Below, piece by piece: positions 1 through 7,949 of a DNA stretch of 64,000 nt. How positions within the stretch are numbered: the first letter of the stretch is position 1; every line of letters starts with the position of its first letter. Position numbers and translations under genes: made by a program. The notes beneath the pieces are model-generated. The model did no database searches and was not told the DNA's origin. It saw only the letters and a list, made by a program, of their open reading frames with translations. The stretch is from an uncultured Psychroserpens sp. Its GTDB lineage: Bacteria; Bacteroidota; Bacteroidia; Flavobacteriales; Flavobacteriaceae. Where the stretch lies: NCBI RefSeq assembly GCF_947501425.1, contig NZ_CANMVN010000002.1, forward strand, positions 124,001 through 188,000, in the 5' to 3' direction.

Positions 1-123
1 AACGTAACATAATATATAGTTTTAATTATTAATACTGACTATCAGTATCTTATATTACAATATCTATATAAATAACGATCAACCTTTGCTCTATTAAGTA
101 AATCATTAACCCTTTTGCCTAAT

Positions 124-846
124 CTATGATATTTTCAAATTGGAGGTTTGAGAGGATGTATCGAACTCCGATGGATACCAACTATATTCCGAAACATCGT
201 TTATGCTAATTTCCGAAGATTCAAAATCATAGACCTCATGGTCTCTAATCAGTAATTCAAGATGTTCAAAACGTCGTGTCGGATTTAACCATTGATTAAA
301 ATCCTGCTTTTTAAAAATTAGCGGCTCCTGGTTTCCAAAGTTAGATACCTCAGAATACTTCCTATTAGAACTTTTAATTAAAAGGGAGCACGTAAGAAAA
401 CCATCTTCTGTTGTATTGTAAATTCCTGCCACACAAAAAGGCTTATGATTTTTTAAATGCAAGTATTTAGTACAAAGTTTTCCATGTCGAATCACCGAAG
501 TAAAAAGGCCATTAACAATAATTAAACAGCGTTGTTTAGATAATGTTTCAGGATAGATCATTGCATCAGCATGCTTATCATTAACATGTGTGTTCAACGT
601 ATTGCATACATTTTGAAAAGCTTCCCAAGAGTCATCGTAGCATTGAGGTAGAATTCCCCAGATTGCTGACTCAATGATTCTTGCATCTTGTGATATAATG
701 ACTGGTAGATTAGACTCTTCAAAACCATTTATTATAAGCTTTGGTTCATATAAATCAGGATATCTAAATTGTGCTTTAAATTCGTTTTCAATAGATTTTA
801 AACTAGACGTATTGGATAGTTTATAAAACATTTTTTTGTTTTTCAA
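124..846 (-). CDS. SRAP-fold (YedK/HMCES-like) protein, apparently catalytically degenerate
   Basis: 240 residues. The order of landmarks matches the SOS-response-associated peptidase family, which forms a thiazolidine crosslink with abasic DNA: an NTLNTHVND segment in place of NARxE, RCLIIVNGLFT in place of RCLxPxxGFYEW, PFCVAGIY in place of PFxFAGLW, and a late EPLIF-x(6)-WLNP in place of MPVIL...WL. The family's key residues look lost. The canonical start is Met-Cys, but this one starts MKNKKMFYKLSN, so even the alternative start at Met6 gives Phe at position 2. The active-site Glu is Thr, and the His before the MPVIL-like motif is not seen. Similar Cys-less relatives in flavobacteria are, from memory, a coherent subfamily rather than decay. 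It stands alone, about 110 bp from the next gene. The fold assignment is fairly safe; the function is unknown. Confidence 0.7.
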   Translation of the reverse strand: MKNKKMFYKLSNTSSLKSIENEFKAQFRYPDLYEPKLIINGFEESNLPVIISQDARIIESAIWGILPQCYDDSWEAFQNVCNTLNTHVNDKHADAMIYPETLSKQRCLIIVNGLFTSVIRHGKLCTKYLHLKNHKPFCVAGIYNTTEDGFLTCSLLIKSSNRKYSEVSNFGNQEPLIFKKQDFNQWLNPTRRFEHLELLIRDHEVYDFESSEISINDVSEYSWYPSEFDTSSQTSNLKIS

Positions 847-904
847 GTACGAAAAAATAGACGTTAAGGTTTAACTTGTTTCGTAAAAAAATGTCTTCAA
901 ATGC

Positions 905-931
905 AAAAGACACCTTTAAAAGGTGCCTTTT
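905..931 (-). terminator. Rho-independent terminator after the DUF2383 gene
   Basis: The stem CACCTT/AAGGTG has a 3-nt loop and is extended by an A-rich/T-rich outer stem with one mismatch. Read leftwards it follows the stop of the four-helix-bundle gene. Confidence 0.6.
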
Positions 932-955
932 AATCATTATCATTTAATGAGGTGA

Positions 956-1405
956 TTATCTTAAATCTTCGAGAGATTTAATATTAGACAATCCGTTCTC
1001 AATTGTATTTTTTTGACTTGTAAGAATATTATTTGTCGATACAGGTAGACTTGTTTCATTTAAAACATCCTGATACTCTTCTATTGCTGCTTTTTCTCCT
1101 CTGATGGCTTCCTCGAGCATTGATTCCTGATTATCAGAAGAAAATAACGATTTCACATCCATCCAAGCACGATGTGCTGTTCCTGTTAAACTTCCACCTT
1201 TATCAACATCTTGATTAAAAGATTTGATTTCTAGTTTTAACTCATGACCAAAATTATATCGCTCTTGTGCCTTCTGTTCGAAATAAGATTTCAATCCGGA
1301 GTGATCAACATTCTCTGCTGCTTTTTTAAACCCTTTCTCTGCATCGTATGTTTTTTCTAATAGATTGTTTAACTTTTTTCCGACTTCTTCTGTATAAGTA
1401 CTCAT
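956..1405 (-). CDS. PA2169/DUF2383 family four-helix-bundle protein
   Basis: 149 residues, almost wholly helical, with no signal peptide. The sequence has the ferritin-like pattern of the PA2169/DUF2383 family: an N-terminal helix pair (LNNLLEKTYDAEKGFKKAAENV, then YFEQKAQERYNFGHELKLEI) and a second pair (MLEEAIRGEKAAIEEYQDVL) joined by the usual GGSLTGTAHRAWMD linker. Members are often stress- or stationary-phase-induced; the biochemical role is not established. The length is normal for the family. It is transcribed alone, with a promoter-like box about 90 bp upstream and a terminator downstream. Its company (topoisomerase IB, hemerythrin, YtxH) is typical of general-stress regions in this phylum. 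Confidence 0.8.
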   Translation of the reverse strand: MSTYTEEVGKKLNNLLEKTYDAEKGFKKAAENVDHSGLKSYFEQKAQERYNFGHELKLEIKSFNQDVDKGGSLTGTAHRAWMDVKSLFSSDNQESMLEEAIRGEKAAIEEYQDVLNETSLPVSTNNILTSQKNTIENGLSNIKSLEDLR

Positions 1406-1497
1406 GTGTATATATAATTTTTAATTACTGATAGTTTCTTATAAGATGCCTATCATTTTGCATCTAAAGCAGATTTCTGCTTTTCTTTCTTTCAAAA

Positions 1498-1505
1498 CAA
1501 ATGTA
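1498..1505 (-). promoter_or_regulatory. -7 box (TACATTTG) for the DUF2383 gene
   Basis: A perfect match to the Bacteroidota -7 element TAnnTTTG, read on the minus strand about 93 bp before the start codon. No TTG at a good -33 spacing was found, so this is tentative. Confidence 0.35.
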
Positions 1506-1578
1506 TTAACAACGATGTACATTGTTTGATGCGTTTCCATTAAAACTTAACGCAAATCATCTCTGAGTAAAACTTTAA

Positions 1579-2661
1579 CTAAATTATAGGACGATAATTC
1601 CTGATTAATTTCAAAACAGACATTTCGGTTGGAGTGAGATATCCAGAAATTTCTGGTGAAGTTTCTATCTCTGTAAATACATCATGTAGCGTATCATCTT
1701 TGTAAGATTGTTCTAAAATAGGGTGTACATAATACTTTCGGCATACATTTCTTGTATTTCCTAATTCACTTGAAGTAATGTCATAAGCGGTAAGAATATT
1801 TTTATCTATTTCCTTTTCAGATGTTGGTCTGTCAAAATCCATAAGCGCTTCCATAAATATGACGCTCGCAGACCAGGTTCTAAAATCTTTAGCTGTAAAC
1901 GATGCTTTGGTAATGTTTTGAAGATAGTCATTAACCATACTACTGTCAATGTGATGCTTTTCACCTGATTTGTCATAAAACTGAAACAATTCCCAGCCAG
2001 GCAATTCTTCGCACTTATTGACTAAGTGGACAAGCTTCTTATTTCGAAGTGTAATGCTGTGCTCCTTCCCTTTTTTACCTGTAAATTCAAATCTTAAGCG
2101 GTCTTTAAAAAGATGAACGTGCTTGCTTCGTAATGTTGTCAATCCGTAGGTTTTATTCTTTTTTGCATAATATCTATTTCCAATTCTAATATGAGTTTCC
2201 TCCATTAATTTAATAACCAGAGCTAAAACCTTAGATTTGGTCCAATTAGGTTGGATGATATCTTTTTCAACTTGATCTCGAATTAAGGGAAGTGCTTCTC
2301 CAAACTTAGCCATTTTGAAGAATTTAGTTTGATTCTTGATTTTATTCCATTTCTGATGGTACCTGTATTGCTTTCTGGATTTTAAATCCCTACCTGTTGC
2401 TTGTAGATGTCCGTTGGCTAAAGTTGAAATCTTAACATGTTCCCAAGCTGGAGGAATAACAAGAGACTCGATGCGTTTAAGATCCTCTCTATCTCTGTAT
2501 AACTTTCCTTTGTATGTATACTGAAATATCTTCCCTTTTCTATGCCGATGGATAGCCAATTGCTTCGGATTAATATAGGTAAGATCTAGTGTTTCGATGG
2601 CGTGTTCAGGATGCTCATCAATTTGCTCTAAAAGTTTAGGTAAAAGCGGTTGCTTTGACAT
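1579..2661 (-). CDS. DNA topoisomerase IB (poxvirus/eukaryote-like)
   Basis: 360 residues, the usual size for bacterial type IB enzymes, which relax supercoils through a 3'-phosphotyrosine. The N-terminal domain holds the family stretch PPAWEHVKISTLANGHLQATGRD (around residues 70-92). The catalytic domain has RIGNRYY (first Arg), TLRSKHVHL with a following GKKGKEH (Lys), KDFRTW (second Arg), and CRKYYVHP near residues 307-314, whose second Tyr (about 311) is the expected nucleophile. All catalytic elements seem present. It sits 6 bp downstream of the hemerythrin gene and is almost certainly co-transcribed with it. Such enzymes are accessory in bacteria that also carry gyrase; here gyrA is in the same window. 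Confidence 0.92.
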   Translation of the reverse strand: MSKQPLLPKLLEQIDEHPEHAIETLDLTYINPKQLAIHRHRKGKIFQYTYKGKLYRDREDLKRIESLVIPPAWEHVKISTLANGHLQATGRDLKSRKQYRYHQKWNKIKNQTKFFKMAKFGEALPLIRDQVEKDIIQPNWTKSKVLALVIKLMEETHIRIGNRYYAKKNKTYGLTTLRSKHVHLFKDRLRFEFTGKKGKEHSITLRNKKLVHLVNKCEELPGWELFQFYDKSGEKHHIDSSMVNDYLQNITKASFTAKDFRTWSASVIFMEALMDFDRPTSEKEIDKNILTAYDITSSELGNTRNVCRKYYVHPILEQSYKDDTLHDVFTEIETSPEISGYLTPTEMSVLKLIRNYRPII

Positions 2662-2667
2662 AATATA

Positions 2668-3102
2668 TTATCTATGATCAGACATATATTTCTGGTAAAC
2701 TTTTGCCAGATCCTGTTTTTGTTCTTCACTTAAAACTTTACCTGAAAGCTGAAAAAACTTCTGTTCCTCATCTTCCAAATGATGTTCTACTTTATGTTTT
2801 AAGTCTTTTGCAATTTTCAACCATGCGGATGAATCGTAATCTGTCTCTTCTAACTTTTCGATCAATTCATCTATTTCATGATGCTCTGCAATGCCATGTC
2901 TAGCTTTTTCCTGCATTATATCAGAATCAATTAAAGGTTTATAGTAATGTCGTTCCTCAGCGTCGGCATGAATTTTTAGTTCTGTTTTTAATGATTTGAA
3001 TAATTCATCTCGTGTTTTGGTATCACCTGAAGTATCAACAAGCTTATCTAATAAATGGCGTTGAATATCATGGTCTTTTCTAATGGCTTCAAAAATGTTC
3101 AT
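2668..3102 (-). CDS. Hemerythrin domain protein
   Basis: 144 residues forming one four-helix hemerythrin/HHE domain. Candidate di-iron ligands are spread as expected: RKDHDIQRHLLDKL (first helix), HADAEERHYYKPL (second), ARHGIAEHHEIDELI (third) and HHLEDEEQKFF (fourth). Proteins of this type bind a non-haem di-iron centre and act in O2, NO or peroxide sensing or in iron storage; which applies here cannot be read from sequence. It is the first gene of a two-gene operon with topoisomerase IB. A good promoter and a perfect inverted repeat lie just upstream, so the operon looks regulated. Confidence 0.88.
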   Translation of the reverse strand: MNIFEAIRKDHDIQRHLLDKLVDTSGDTKTRDELFKSLKTELKIHADAEERHYYKPLIDSDIMQEKARHGIAEHHEIDELIEKLEETDYDSSAWLKIAKDLKHKVEHHLEDEEQKFFQLSGKVLSEEQKQDLAKVYQKYMSDHR

Positions 3103-3193
3103 AGTATTAGTTTTAATTAAAAATGGAGTAAAAAACCCCAGAAACTAAAAAAATTACTGAGGTCTTACTAACTAATCAACTTATCGAAAGTTG

Positions 3194-3211
3194 GTTATCA
3201 TCTATGATAAC
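3194..3211. promoter_or_regulatory. Perfect inverted repeat overlapping the predicted start of the hemerythrin transcript
   Basis: The arms GTTATCAT and ATGATAAC flank two bases. It lies just downstream of the -7 box on the minus strand, so it spans the expected transcription start. This is where a repressor operator would sit. Confidence 0.45.
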
Positions 3212-3214
3212 AAT

Positions 3215-3241
3215 CAAATTTACTAGATAACACCATACCAA
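3215..3241 (-). promoter_or_regulatory. Promoter of the hemerythrin-topoisomerase IB operon
   Basis: On the minus strand there is a -7 TAAATTTG (3215-3222), a perfect TAnnTTTG match, with a TTG 16 bp upstream (3239-3241). The leader to the hemerythrin start would be about 105 nt. The rest of the 391-bp gap between 3103 and 3493 shows no gene. Confidence 0.5.
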
Positions 3242-3459
3242 CAGTGCTGTATCAAATAGGATATTAACTCAAATAAGGAAACTATGTGTTTTTAACAATT
3301 ACTTAGTATAAACAACTTACTAACTGTGATTCAATTCTTATTTTGAATAAACATCATCAAACACCCTTAATAATTTAGTTAACTACAATAGTTTTATCGT
3401 TTTTGTCTGACTTTGAGTTAAAAAACATTTAAATTAAGTGAAGTCATCATATTAAGAGT

Positions 3460-3467
3460 TAAATTTG
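3460..3467 (+). promoter_or_regulatory. -7 box (TAAATTTG) of the AraC-family gene
   Basis: A perfect TAnnTTTG match 26 bp before the AraC start codon. No -33 TTG at the usual spacing, so transcription may need an activator. Confidence 0.45.
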
Positions 3468-3493
3468 AAGATTCAAACCATCATATTATTAAC

Positions 3494-4537
3494 ATGATCG
3501 AAATCGATATTATTCCAGAAAGTCCCAAAGACTTACTCAATCAAATTCAGGAAGTCATAGGTGGTACAATCACTGAAAAATGGAATGAATACAATTTAAG
3601 TTTTAATAACGATTATGCGTTTGGGACTATTAAATTTATGCCATTTGATTGGGGTGTTAATCTTTTAGATATGGATATTACATTCCGTAATGAGATTATT
3701 TTAAAAATTAAAGCTGAAGATTTTAACCCTATTCGCTTTATTTATACTTTGGATGGAAGTTTCAAGCACAGATTTGGAATTGATAATGAAGAGCAGATTG
3801 TTGAACAGTTTCATTCTTTAATCTTCACTAATAAAACTGGTGGTTACAATTATTTACATTTTCCGAAGGATAAAAAATTAGAAATCAGTATTGTTCAAAT
3901 TGTAAGACGAAAATTTCTTAAAAAACGTACCACTAATGTATCTCTATTAAATGATCGTTTATATGAGGTGTTTGTAGATACTGATCATGACAATCGCTTT
4001 GCGCATTATGGCGCATTGAATCTTAAAATGGCTGATTTTATCAAAAAGATGAAAAAGATAAAATCTAAAGGCATGGTTAAAGTTTTAAAAATTGAAGCAC
4101 TTGTCTATGATATGCTATCGCTATACATTCAGCAGCATAATAAATTTCAAAACGGTGTTCAATTACCAAACTTGTTGTCTAAGACCGAATTAAAAATTGT
4201 AAAACAGCAAGGAAATAGCATTATTAAAAATCCGTCATTTAATTATTCTCTAGAACAACTTGCTCAGGACACTGGACTGTCTCAAGCAAAGTTACAGGAT
4301 GGTTTTAAATTTTTATATAAACGCACTGTCACAGAGTATGTACGACATGTGAGATTGGAAGCTGCTCGTGATCTTATGAATAATGCTGATTTAAATGTTT
4401 CCCAGGTAGTATATAGCATTGGATTTACCAGTAGAAGCTACTTTTCCAAAATTTTTAAAGAAAAGTATGATATTACACCAAGCGAATACAGAAAAAAAGT
4501 ACTAAATAATTTAATTGTAGATTCGGCTGTTGCCTGA
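3494..4537 (+). CDS. AraC-family transcriptional regulator
   Basis: 347 residues. The C-terminal ~100 residues are an AraC/XylS double helix-turn-helix: YSLEQLAQDTGLSQAKLQDGFKFLY (first HTH) and LNVSQVVYSIGFTSRSYFSKIFKEKYDITPSEYRKK (second HTH with the family signature). The N-terminal ~240 residues are not a standard cupin that I recognise; they resemble the long N-terminus of PchR/YbtA-type regulators only loosely. The gene is followed after 48 bp by the cyclase-like protein, with no terminator between, so the two are probably one operon. It is divergent from hemerythrin/topoisomerase IB and could control that promoter; this is inference from position. Confidence 0.85.
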   Translation: MIEIDIIPESPKDLLNQIQEVIGGTITEKWNEYNLSFNNDYAFGTIKFMPFDWGVNLLDMDITFRNEIILKIKAEDFNPIRFIYTLDGSFKHRFGIDNEEQIVEQFHSLIFTNKTGGYNYLHFPKDKKLEISIVQIVRRKFLKKRTTNVSLLNDRLYEVFVDTDHDNRFAHYGALNLKMADFIKKMKKIKSKGMVKVLKIEALVYDMLSLYIQQHNKFQNGVQLPNLLSKTELKIVKQQGNSIIKNPSFNYSLEQLAQDTGLSQAKLQDGFKFLYKRTVTEYVRHVRLEAARDLMNNADLNVSQVVYSIGFTSRSYFSKIFKEKYDITPSEYRKKVLNNLIVDSAVA

Positions 4538-4585
4538 TTATCTGTAAAACGCGCTCGCAGAATGAGTAAAATCTCATAATATACT

Positions 4586-5185
4586 ATGGAAAAGGAACCT
4601 ATTTTAATCTGCATACCTGATATAAGCGGATTTACGCAATTTATGAGTGAAACCAACTCCGATTTCAGTTCTAAAATAATCCCTTCGCTTTTAAACAAAA
4701 TCATATATGCAAACGATATTGGTCTTAGAGTTTCAGAAATTGAGGGAGATGCAGTTCTCTTCTATAAAAGAGGTCTTTTACCGAGTCTTAAAGCACTAAT
4801 TAATCAATGTAAAGCGTTCTATACACAATTTTACGAGCAATTAGAATTTCTAGCTGAAAAGTACGATACCAATAAGGACAGTAACAAAATACCTAATACA
4901 TTGGGCTTAAAAATCATATTGCACTATGGAGAAGGTGTAGACGCAGTTCAAATTGGAAAACATATCAAGCTTATGGGCGAAGATGTAGTTATAGCTCACA
5001 AATTACTAAAGAATAGTATTCCAAAAGATGAATATTTATTGATTTCAGAACAACTTATGCTGCAATATGATATGGAAAATTTGGATAATAAATTGTACTG
5101 GTCAGAACTCAAACTTGGAGATAACATTTACGAACATATTGGTGAAGTTAATTACACCTACATAGACTTAACGCCTTTGCAGTAA
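4586..5185 (+). CDS. DUF2652 protein, class III cyclase-like fold
   Basis: 199 residues. ICIPDISGFTQFM near the N-terminus is the FxDIxGFT element of class III nucleotide cyclases, VSEIEGDAVLFY matches the strand with the second metal Asp, and LGLKIILHYGEGVDAVQIGKHIKLMGEDVVIAHKLLK matches IGLHxG...GxxVNxAARL. Both metal-binding Asp residues are kept. The transition-state Asn/Arg pair is not evident: the helix reads GEDVVIAHKLL where N-x3-R is expected. I therefore expect a cyclase-like protein without cyclase activity. It lies directly behind the AraC regulator and ahead of a terminator. Confidence 0.75.
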   Translation: MEKEPILICIPDISGFTQFMSETNSDFSSKIIPSLLNKIIYANDIGLRVSEIEGDAVLFYKRGLLPSLKALINQCKAFYTQFYEQLEFLAEKYDTNKDSNKIPNTLGLKIILHYGEGVDAVQIGKHIKLMGEDVVIAHKLLKNSIPKDEYLLISEQLMLQYDMENLDNKLYWSELKLGDNIYEHIGEVNYTYIDLTPLQ

Positions 5186-5220
5186 GTAGTCTAGACTTAT
5201 TTTTATACCATTTGGCATAA

Positions 5221-5248
5221 AAAAGACAGGAGAATTTTCCTGTCTTTT
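5221..5248. terminator. Bidirectional terminator between DUF2652 and DUF6327 genes
   Basis: A stem of about nine pairs, AAGACAGGA/TCCTGTCTT, with flanking A and T runs on both sides. It serves the two convergent transcripts. Confidence 0.85.
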
Positions 5249-5267
5249 ATTTATTAAATCGAGTCTT

Positions 5268-5468
5268 TTATTTGACAATTTTTTTGATGAGAACATACGA
5301 GCCATATTTACCAACATACTTCAAAGCTGTTTGCATCCAATGGATAGGTTTTAGGTCTTCTTTAATATCACCTTTAATACCTTTCAGTTCTTCATAAGCA
5401 ATCTGACGCTCAAGCTTTAATCGCTTAAGATCATATTCTATCTCTTCAAATGTTGTGTAATCTTTCAT
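5268..5468 (-). CDS. Small DUF6327-like protein
   Basis: 66 residues with a helical, charged N-terminus (FEEIEYDLKRLKLERQIAYEELKGIKGDIKEDL) followed by a hydrophobic tail (WMQTALKYVGKYGSYVLIKKIV). The order matches short flavobacterial proteins I recall as DUF6327, always found behind holin-like and YtxH genes. It is third in the YtxH operon, 2 bp after the holin-like gene. The function is unknown; a peripheral partner of the membrane protein is plausible. Confidence 0.6.
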   Translation of the reverse strand: MKDYTTFEEIEYDLKRLKLERQIAYEELKGIKGDIKEDLKPIHWMQTALKYVGKYGSYVLIKKIVK

Positions 5469-5470
5469 GT

Positions 5471-5818
5471 TTAATCAAAAAAATTATTAGATAATCGTTT
5501 AACTATCGTTCTGTCTAAATGTTTTCTCAAACTGTAAGCTAATAATGCTAGTACTATGAATAAGCTTCCAATGCATACATAGCCCAAGGCAAGATTTCCA
5601 AGTTCATTTCCGATGGCAATGGCTGCCGAAACTGCTAAAAAAATTAAAGCAATTCCAATTAAACCTCCAATCACTATTAATTTAATAGCTAAACTTATAG
5701 ACAGAGACAGCTGTTGGAACACCTTGAGTTTAACATAATCTCGAGACGTTTCAACATATTTCTGTGCGATGTCGCCAGCCTTATCTGTGGTATTATTTAA
5801 CGATTCGAATACAGTCAT
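5471..5818 (-). CDS. Phage-holin-family (DUF1469-like) membrane protein
   Basis: 115 residues. A helical N-terminus (SLNNTTDKAGDIAQKYVETSRDYVKLKVFQQ) leads to two hydrophobic segments, around residues 43-66 (LAIKLIVIGGLIGIALIFLAVSAAIAIG) and 74-95. This is the layout of the superfamily III holin-like/DUF1469 proteins, which in Bacteroidota are chromosomal envelope proteins and not prophage lysis genes. It is second in the operon, with only 3 bp to YtxH upstream. Confidence 0.75.
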   Translation of the reverse strand: MTVFESLNNTTDKAGDIAQKYVETSRDYVKLKVFQQLSLSISLAIKLIVIGGLIGIALIFLAVSAAIAIGNELGNLALGYVCIGSLFIVLALLAYSLRKHLDRTIVKRLSNNFFD

Positions 5819-5821
5819 TTA

Positions 5822-6154
5822 TTACGACGTTTTTTGTAATTTCTTATTCTTAGCCTTTAATTCAGATAACTTTTTCTCAAGAGAGGTAATAACATCATCT
5901 GCTTTATGACTAGCATCTGACAAAATTGTTTCTAGTTGCGTATCTAAAGTATCCTTTTTATTAGTCACTGTATTAACCACGCTCTCCTTTAAAACTCCAG
6001 CTTTTTCAGCAAGTTTATCTTTTGTATTAATTGCTTCGTCCGCAATACGCTGTCTGGTTGAGCTTCCTTTATCTGGTGCAAACAAAATTCCTAGTGTTGC
6101 TCCAATTGCTGTTCCTGCTAAAATTCCTAAAATTGTACTACTATCTTTTCCCAT
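5822..6154 (-). CDS. YtxH domain protein
   Basis: 110 residues. The N-terminal glycine-rich hydrophobic stretch GILAGTAIGATLGILFAPDKGSSTRQRI is the YtxH signature (one membrane segment ending in APxxGxxxR). The remainder is a long charged helix with coiled-coil character. YtxH proteins are general-stress envelope proteins in Firmicutes and common in Bacteroidota. First gene of the operon YtxH, holin-like, DUF6327. Confidence 0.88.
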   Translation of the reverse strand: MGKDSSTILGILAGTAIGATLGILFAPDKGSSTRQRIADEAINTKDKLAEKAGVLKESVVNTVTNKKDTLDTQLETILSDASHKADDVITSLEKKLSELKAKNKKLQKTS

Positions 6155-6341
6155 TATTTTATTTTTTTAATTTATATTAATTTGATTCCTTACAAATCTC
6201 GCAATTCTACCAAGCTGTATTTGACTCTATTGATTTAAATATTGACTTAAATAGAAATCACATTTCCGATAACTTTTATAGCATTTGAATCAATAGAATG
6301 AGAAAACACATCTTAAATTGTATAAAAAAAACATAGTAAAT

Positions 6342-7694
6342 ATGAAAACCATAAACCCCTACTCCTTAAAAGACATTAAAACGTATAAATATCATACTAA
6401 AGGTGAAATCAAGTCCATTTTAGAAAGCGCAGAAAGTTGTTTTAACGAATGGAAACTAAAAGATTTGAATCACAGAGTAAATTTATTAGACAATGTTGCA
6501 GATACTCTAAATGAAAATATTGAAAAATACAGTAAACTGATCACCGAAGAAATGGGAAAACCAATCTCAGAGAGCAGAGCTGAAATAGAAAAATGTATTT
6601 TTCTTTGTGATTTTTATAAAACTAATGCAACCTTATTATTGTCTGATGAGATAATAGAAACTGATGCTCAAGAGAGTTTCATCAGTTACGATCCACTAGG
6701 AGTAATATTAGCCATCATGCCATGGAATTATCCTTTTTGGCAAGTTATGAGATTTGCCATCCCTACCTTAACTGCTGGAAATACAGCCTTATTAAAGCAC
6801 GCGAGCAATGTCTCTGGATGTGCTTTAATCATTCAGGAGGTGTTTGAACAATCCGGATACCCTAAAGGATGCTTTCAAACACTTTTGGTAGAGCACGAAA
6901 ACATTGAAGATATTATTGGTCACGATATTGTAAAAGCAGTGTCATTAACTGGAAGTGAAAAAGCTGGTAAACACATTTCACAAATTGCAGGAAAACATCT
7001 TAAAAAAACAGTATTAGAATTAGGAGGTAGTAACTCGTGTATTGTTTTAAATGATGCCGATTTAACTAAGCACCTTCAGACTATGGTAAAAGCCAGAATG
7101 CAAAATACCGGACAGAGCTGTATTGCCGCCAAACGATTTATTGTGGTAGATTCAATTTATGAAGAATTTTTAGAGCGATTCACAGAAGCTGTAAGAGAAT
7201 TAAAATCTGGAAATCCCATAGATGAAGACACCGAAATAGGTGTATTAGCAAGAACTGATTTAGCTGATTTGTTGGAAGAACAAGTAAATAAATCTATTGA
7301 GCAAGGTGCAAATGTGCACTACGGAAATTTTAAAGATAAAACCTATTTTGAGCCTACAATTTTAACGAATGTTACGTCTGAAATGCCTGTTTTTAAAGAT
7401 GAGACTTTTGGACCAGTTGCTGCGATAATTAAAGTCAAAAATAAAGACGAAGCCTATAAGACAGCCTCTCAGTCTAAATTTGGTTTGGGCACTATGATCT
7501 TCACTAAAGACACTGAAGATGCAAGAAAACACATATCACAAATTGAAGATGGGGCATTCTTTATCAACGAGCTTGTAAAGTCTGATCCAAGATTACCTTT
7601 TGGTGGCACAAAAAAATCAGGCTACGGCAGAGAATTGTCTAAAGAAGGCATCTTAGAATTTGTCAATAAAAAAACTGTATTTATTAAACATTAA
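6342..7694 (+). CDS. NAD(P)-dependent succinate-semialdehyde-type aldehyde dehydrogenase
   Basis: About 450 residues. I chose the ATG at 6342; a TTG 24 bp upstream would also be in frame. The landmarks of the aldehyde dehydrogenase superfamily are present: IMPWNYPFWQVMRFAIPTLTAGN, the glutamate loop LELGGSN (around residue 225), the nucleophile Cys in NTGQSCIAAKRF (around 257), and ETFGPVA near the C-terminus. Length and the MPWNYPFWQ form fit the GabD/Sad group, which oxidises succinate semialdehyde to succinate. Substrate choice within the superfamily cannot be proven by eye. No other GABA genes are adjacent. Confidence 0.85.
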   Translation: MKTINPYSLKDIKTYKYHTKGEIKSILESAESCFNEWKLKDLNHRVNLLDNVADTLNENIEKYSKLITEEMGKPISESRAEIEKCIFLCDFYKTNATLLLSDEIIETDAQESFISYDPLGVILAIMPWNYPFWQVMRFAIPTLTAGNTALLKHASNVSGCALIIQEVFEQSGYPKGCFQTLLVEHENIEDIIGHDIVKAVSLTGSEKAGKHISQIAGKHLKKTVLELGGSNSCIVLNDADLTKHLQTMVKARMQNTGQSCIAAKRFIVVDSIYEEFLERFTEAVRELKSGNPIDEDTEIGVLARTDLADLLEEQVNKSIEQGANVHYGNFKDKTYFEPTILTNVTSEMPVFKDETFGPVAAIIKVKNKDEAYKTASQSKFGLGTMIFTKDTEDARKHISQIEDGAFFINELVKSDPRLPFGGTKKSGYGRELSKEGILEFVNKKTVFIKH

Positions 7695-7707
7695 AAAAAA
7701 CTATCAA

Positions 7708-7860
7708 ATGAAATTTATAAAAAACAAAGACGAAGAAAGAAGAGATTATATTTTACAAAAAGATGAGACTACAAAAAAAACATCGCTATTTGTAATTGTT
7801 GTATTGGTTGTACTTTTGTTGGCAGTTATTGCCTCAGGAATTTACTTTCTTGCATACTAA
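7708..7860 (+). CDS. Small single-span membrane protein
   Basis: 50 residues from the ATG at 7708, 13 bp after the dehydrogenase stop. The first half is charged (KFIKNKDEERRDYILQKDETTKK) and the second half is one hydrophobic helix (LFVIVVLVVLLLAVIASGIYFLAY). A longer in-frame start would overlap the previous gene and is less likely. No family is recognised. Probably co-transcribed with the dehydrogenase. Confidence 0.55.
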   Translation: MKFIKNKDEERRDYILQKDETTKKTSLFVIVVLVVLLLAVIASGIYFLAY

Positions 7861-7949
7861 CCAACAACGTGATATGATGCTACATAATTAGATGAACTGC
7901 TAGTTTTTTTGTAAATTTAAAGTAATTCACACCTTAAAATCATCAAGTT

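Noticed and set aside
5471-5818. Prophage holin
   Set aside because: The holin-family label is historical. The gene is in a YtxH stress-type operon and there are no lysis, capsid or tail genes around it.
6318-6341. TTG start for the aldehyde dehydrogenase
   Set aside because: The ATG at 6342 gives the usual family length and N-terminus; the extra residues (MYKKNIVN) have no family counterpart.
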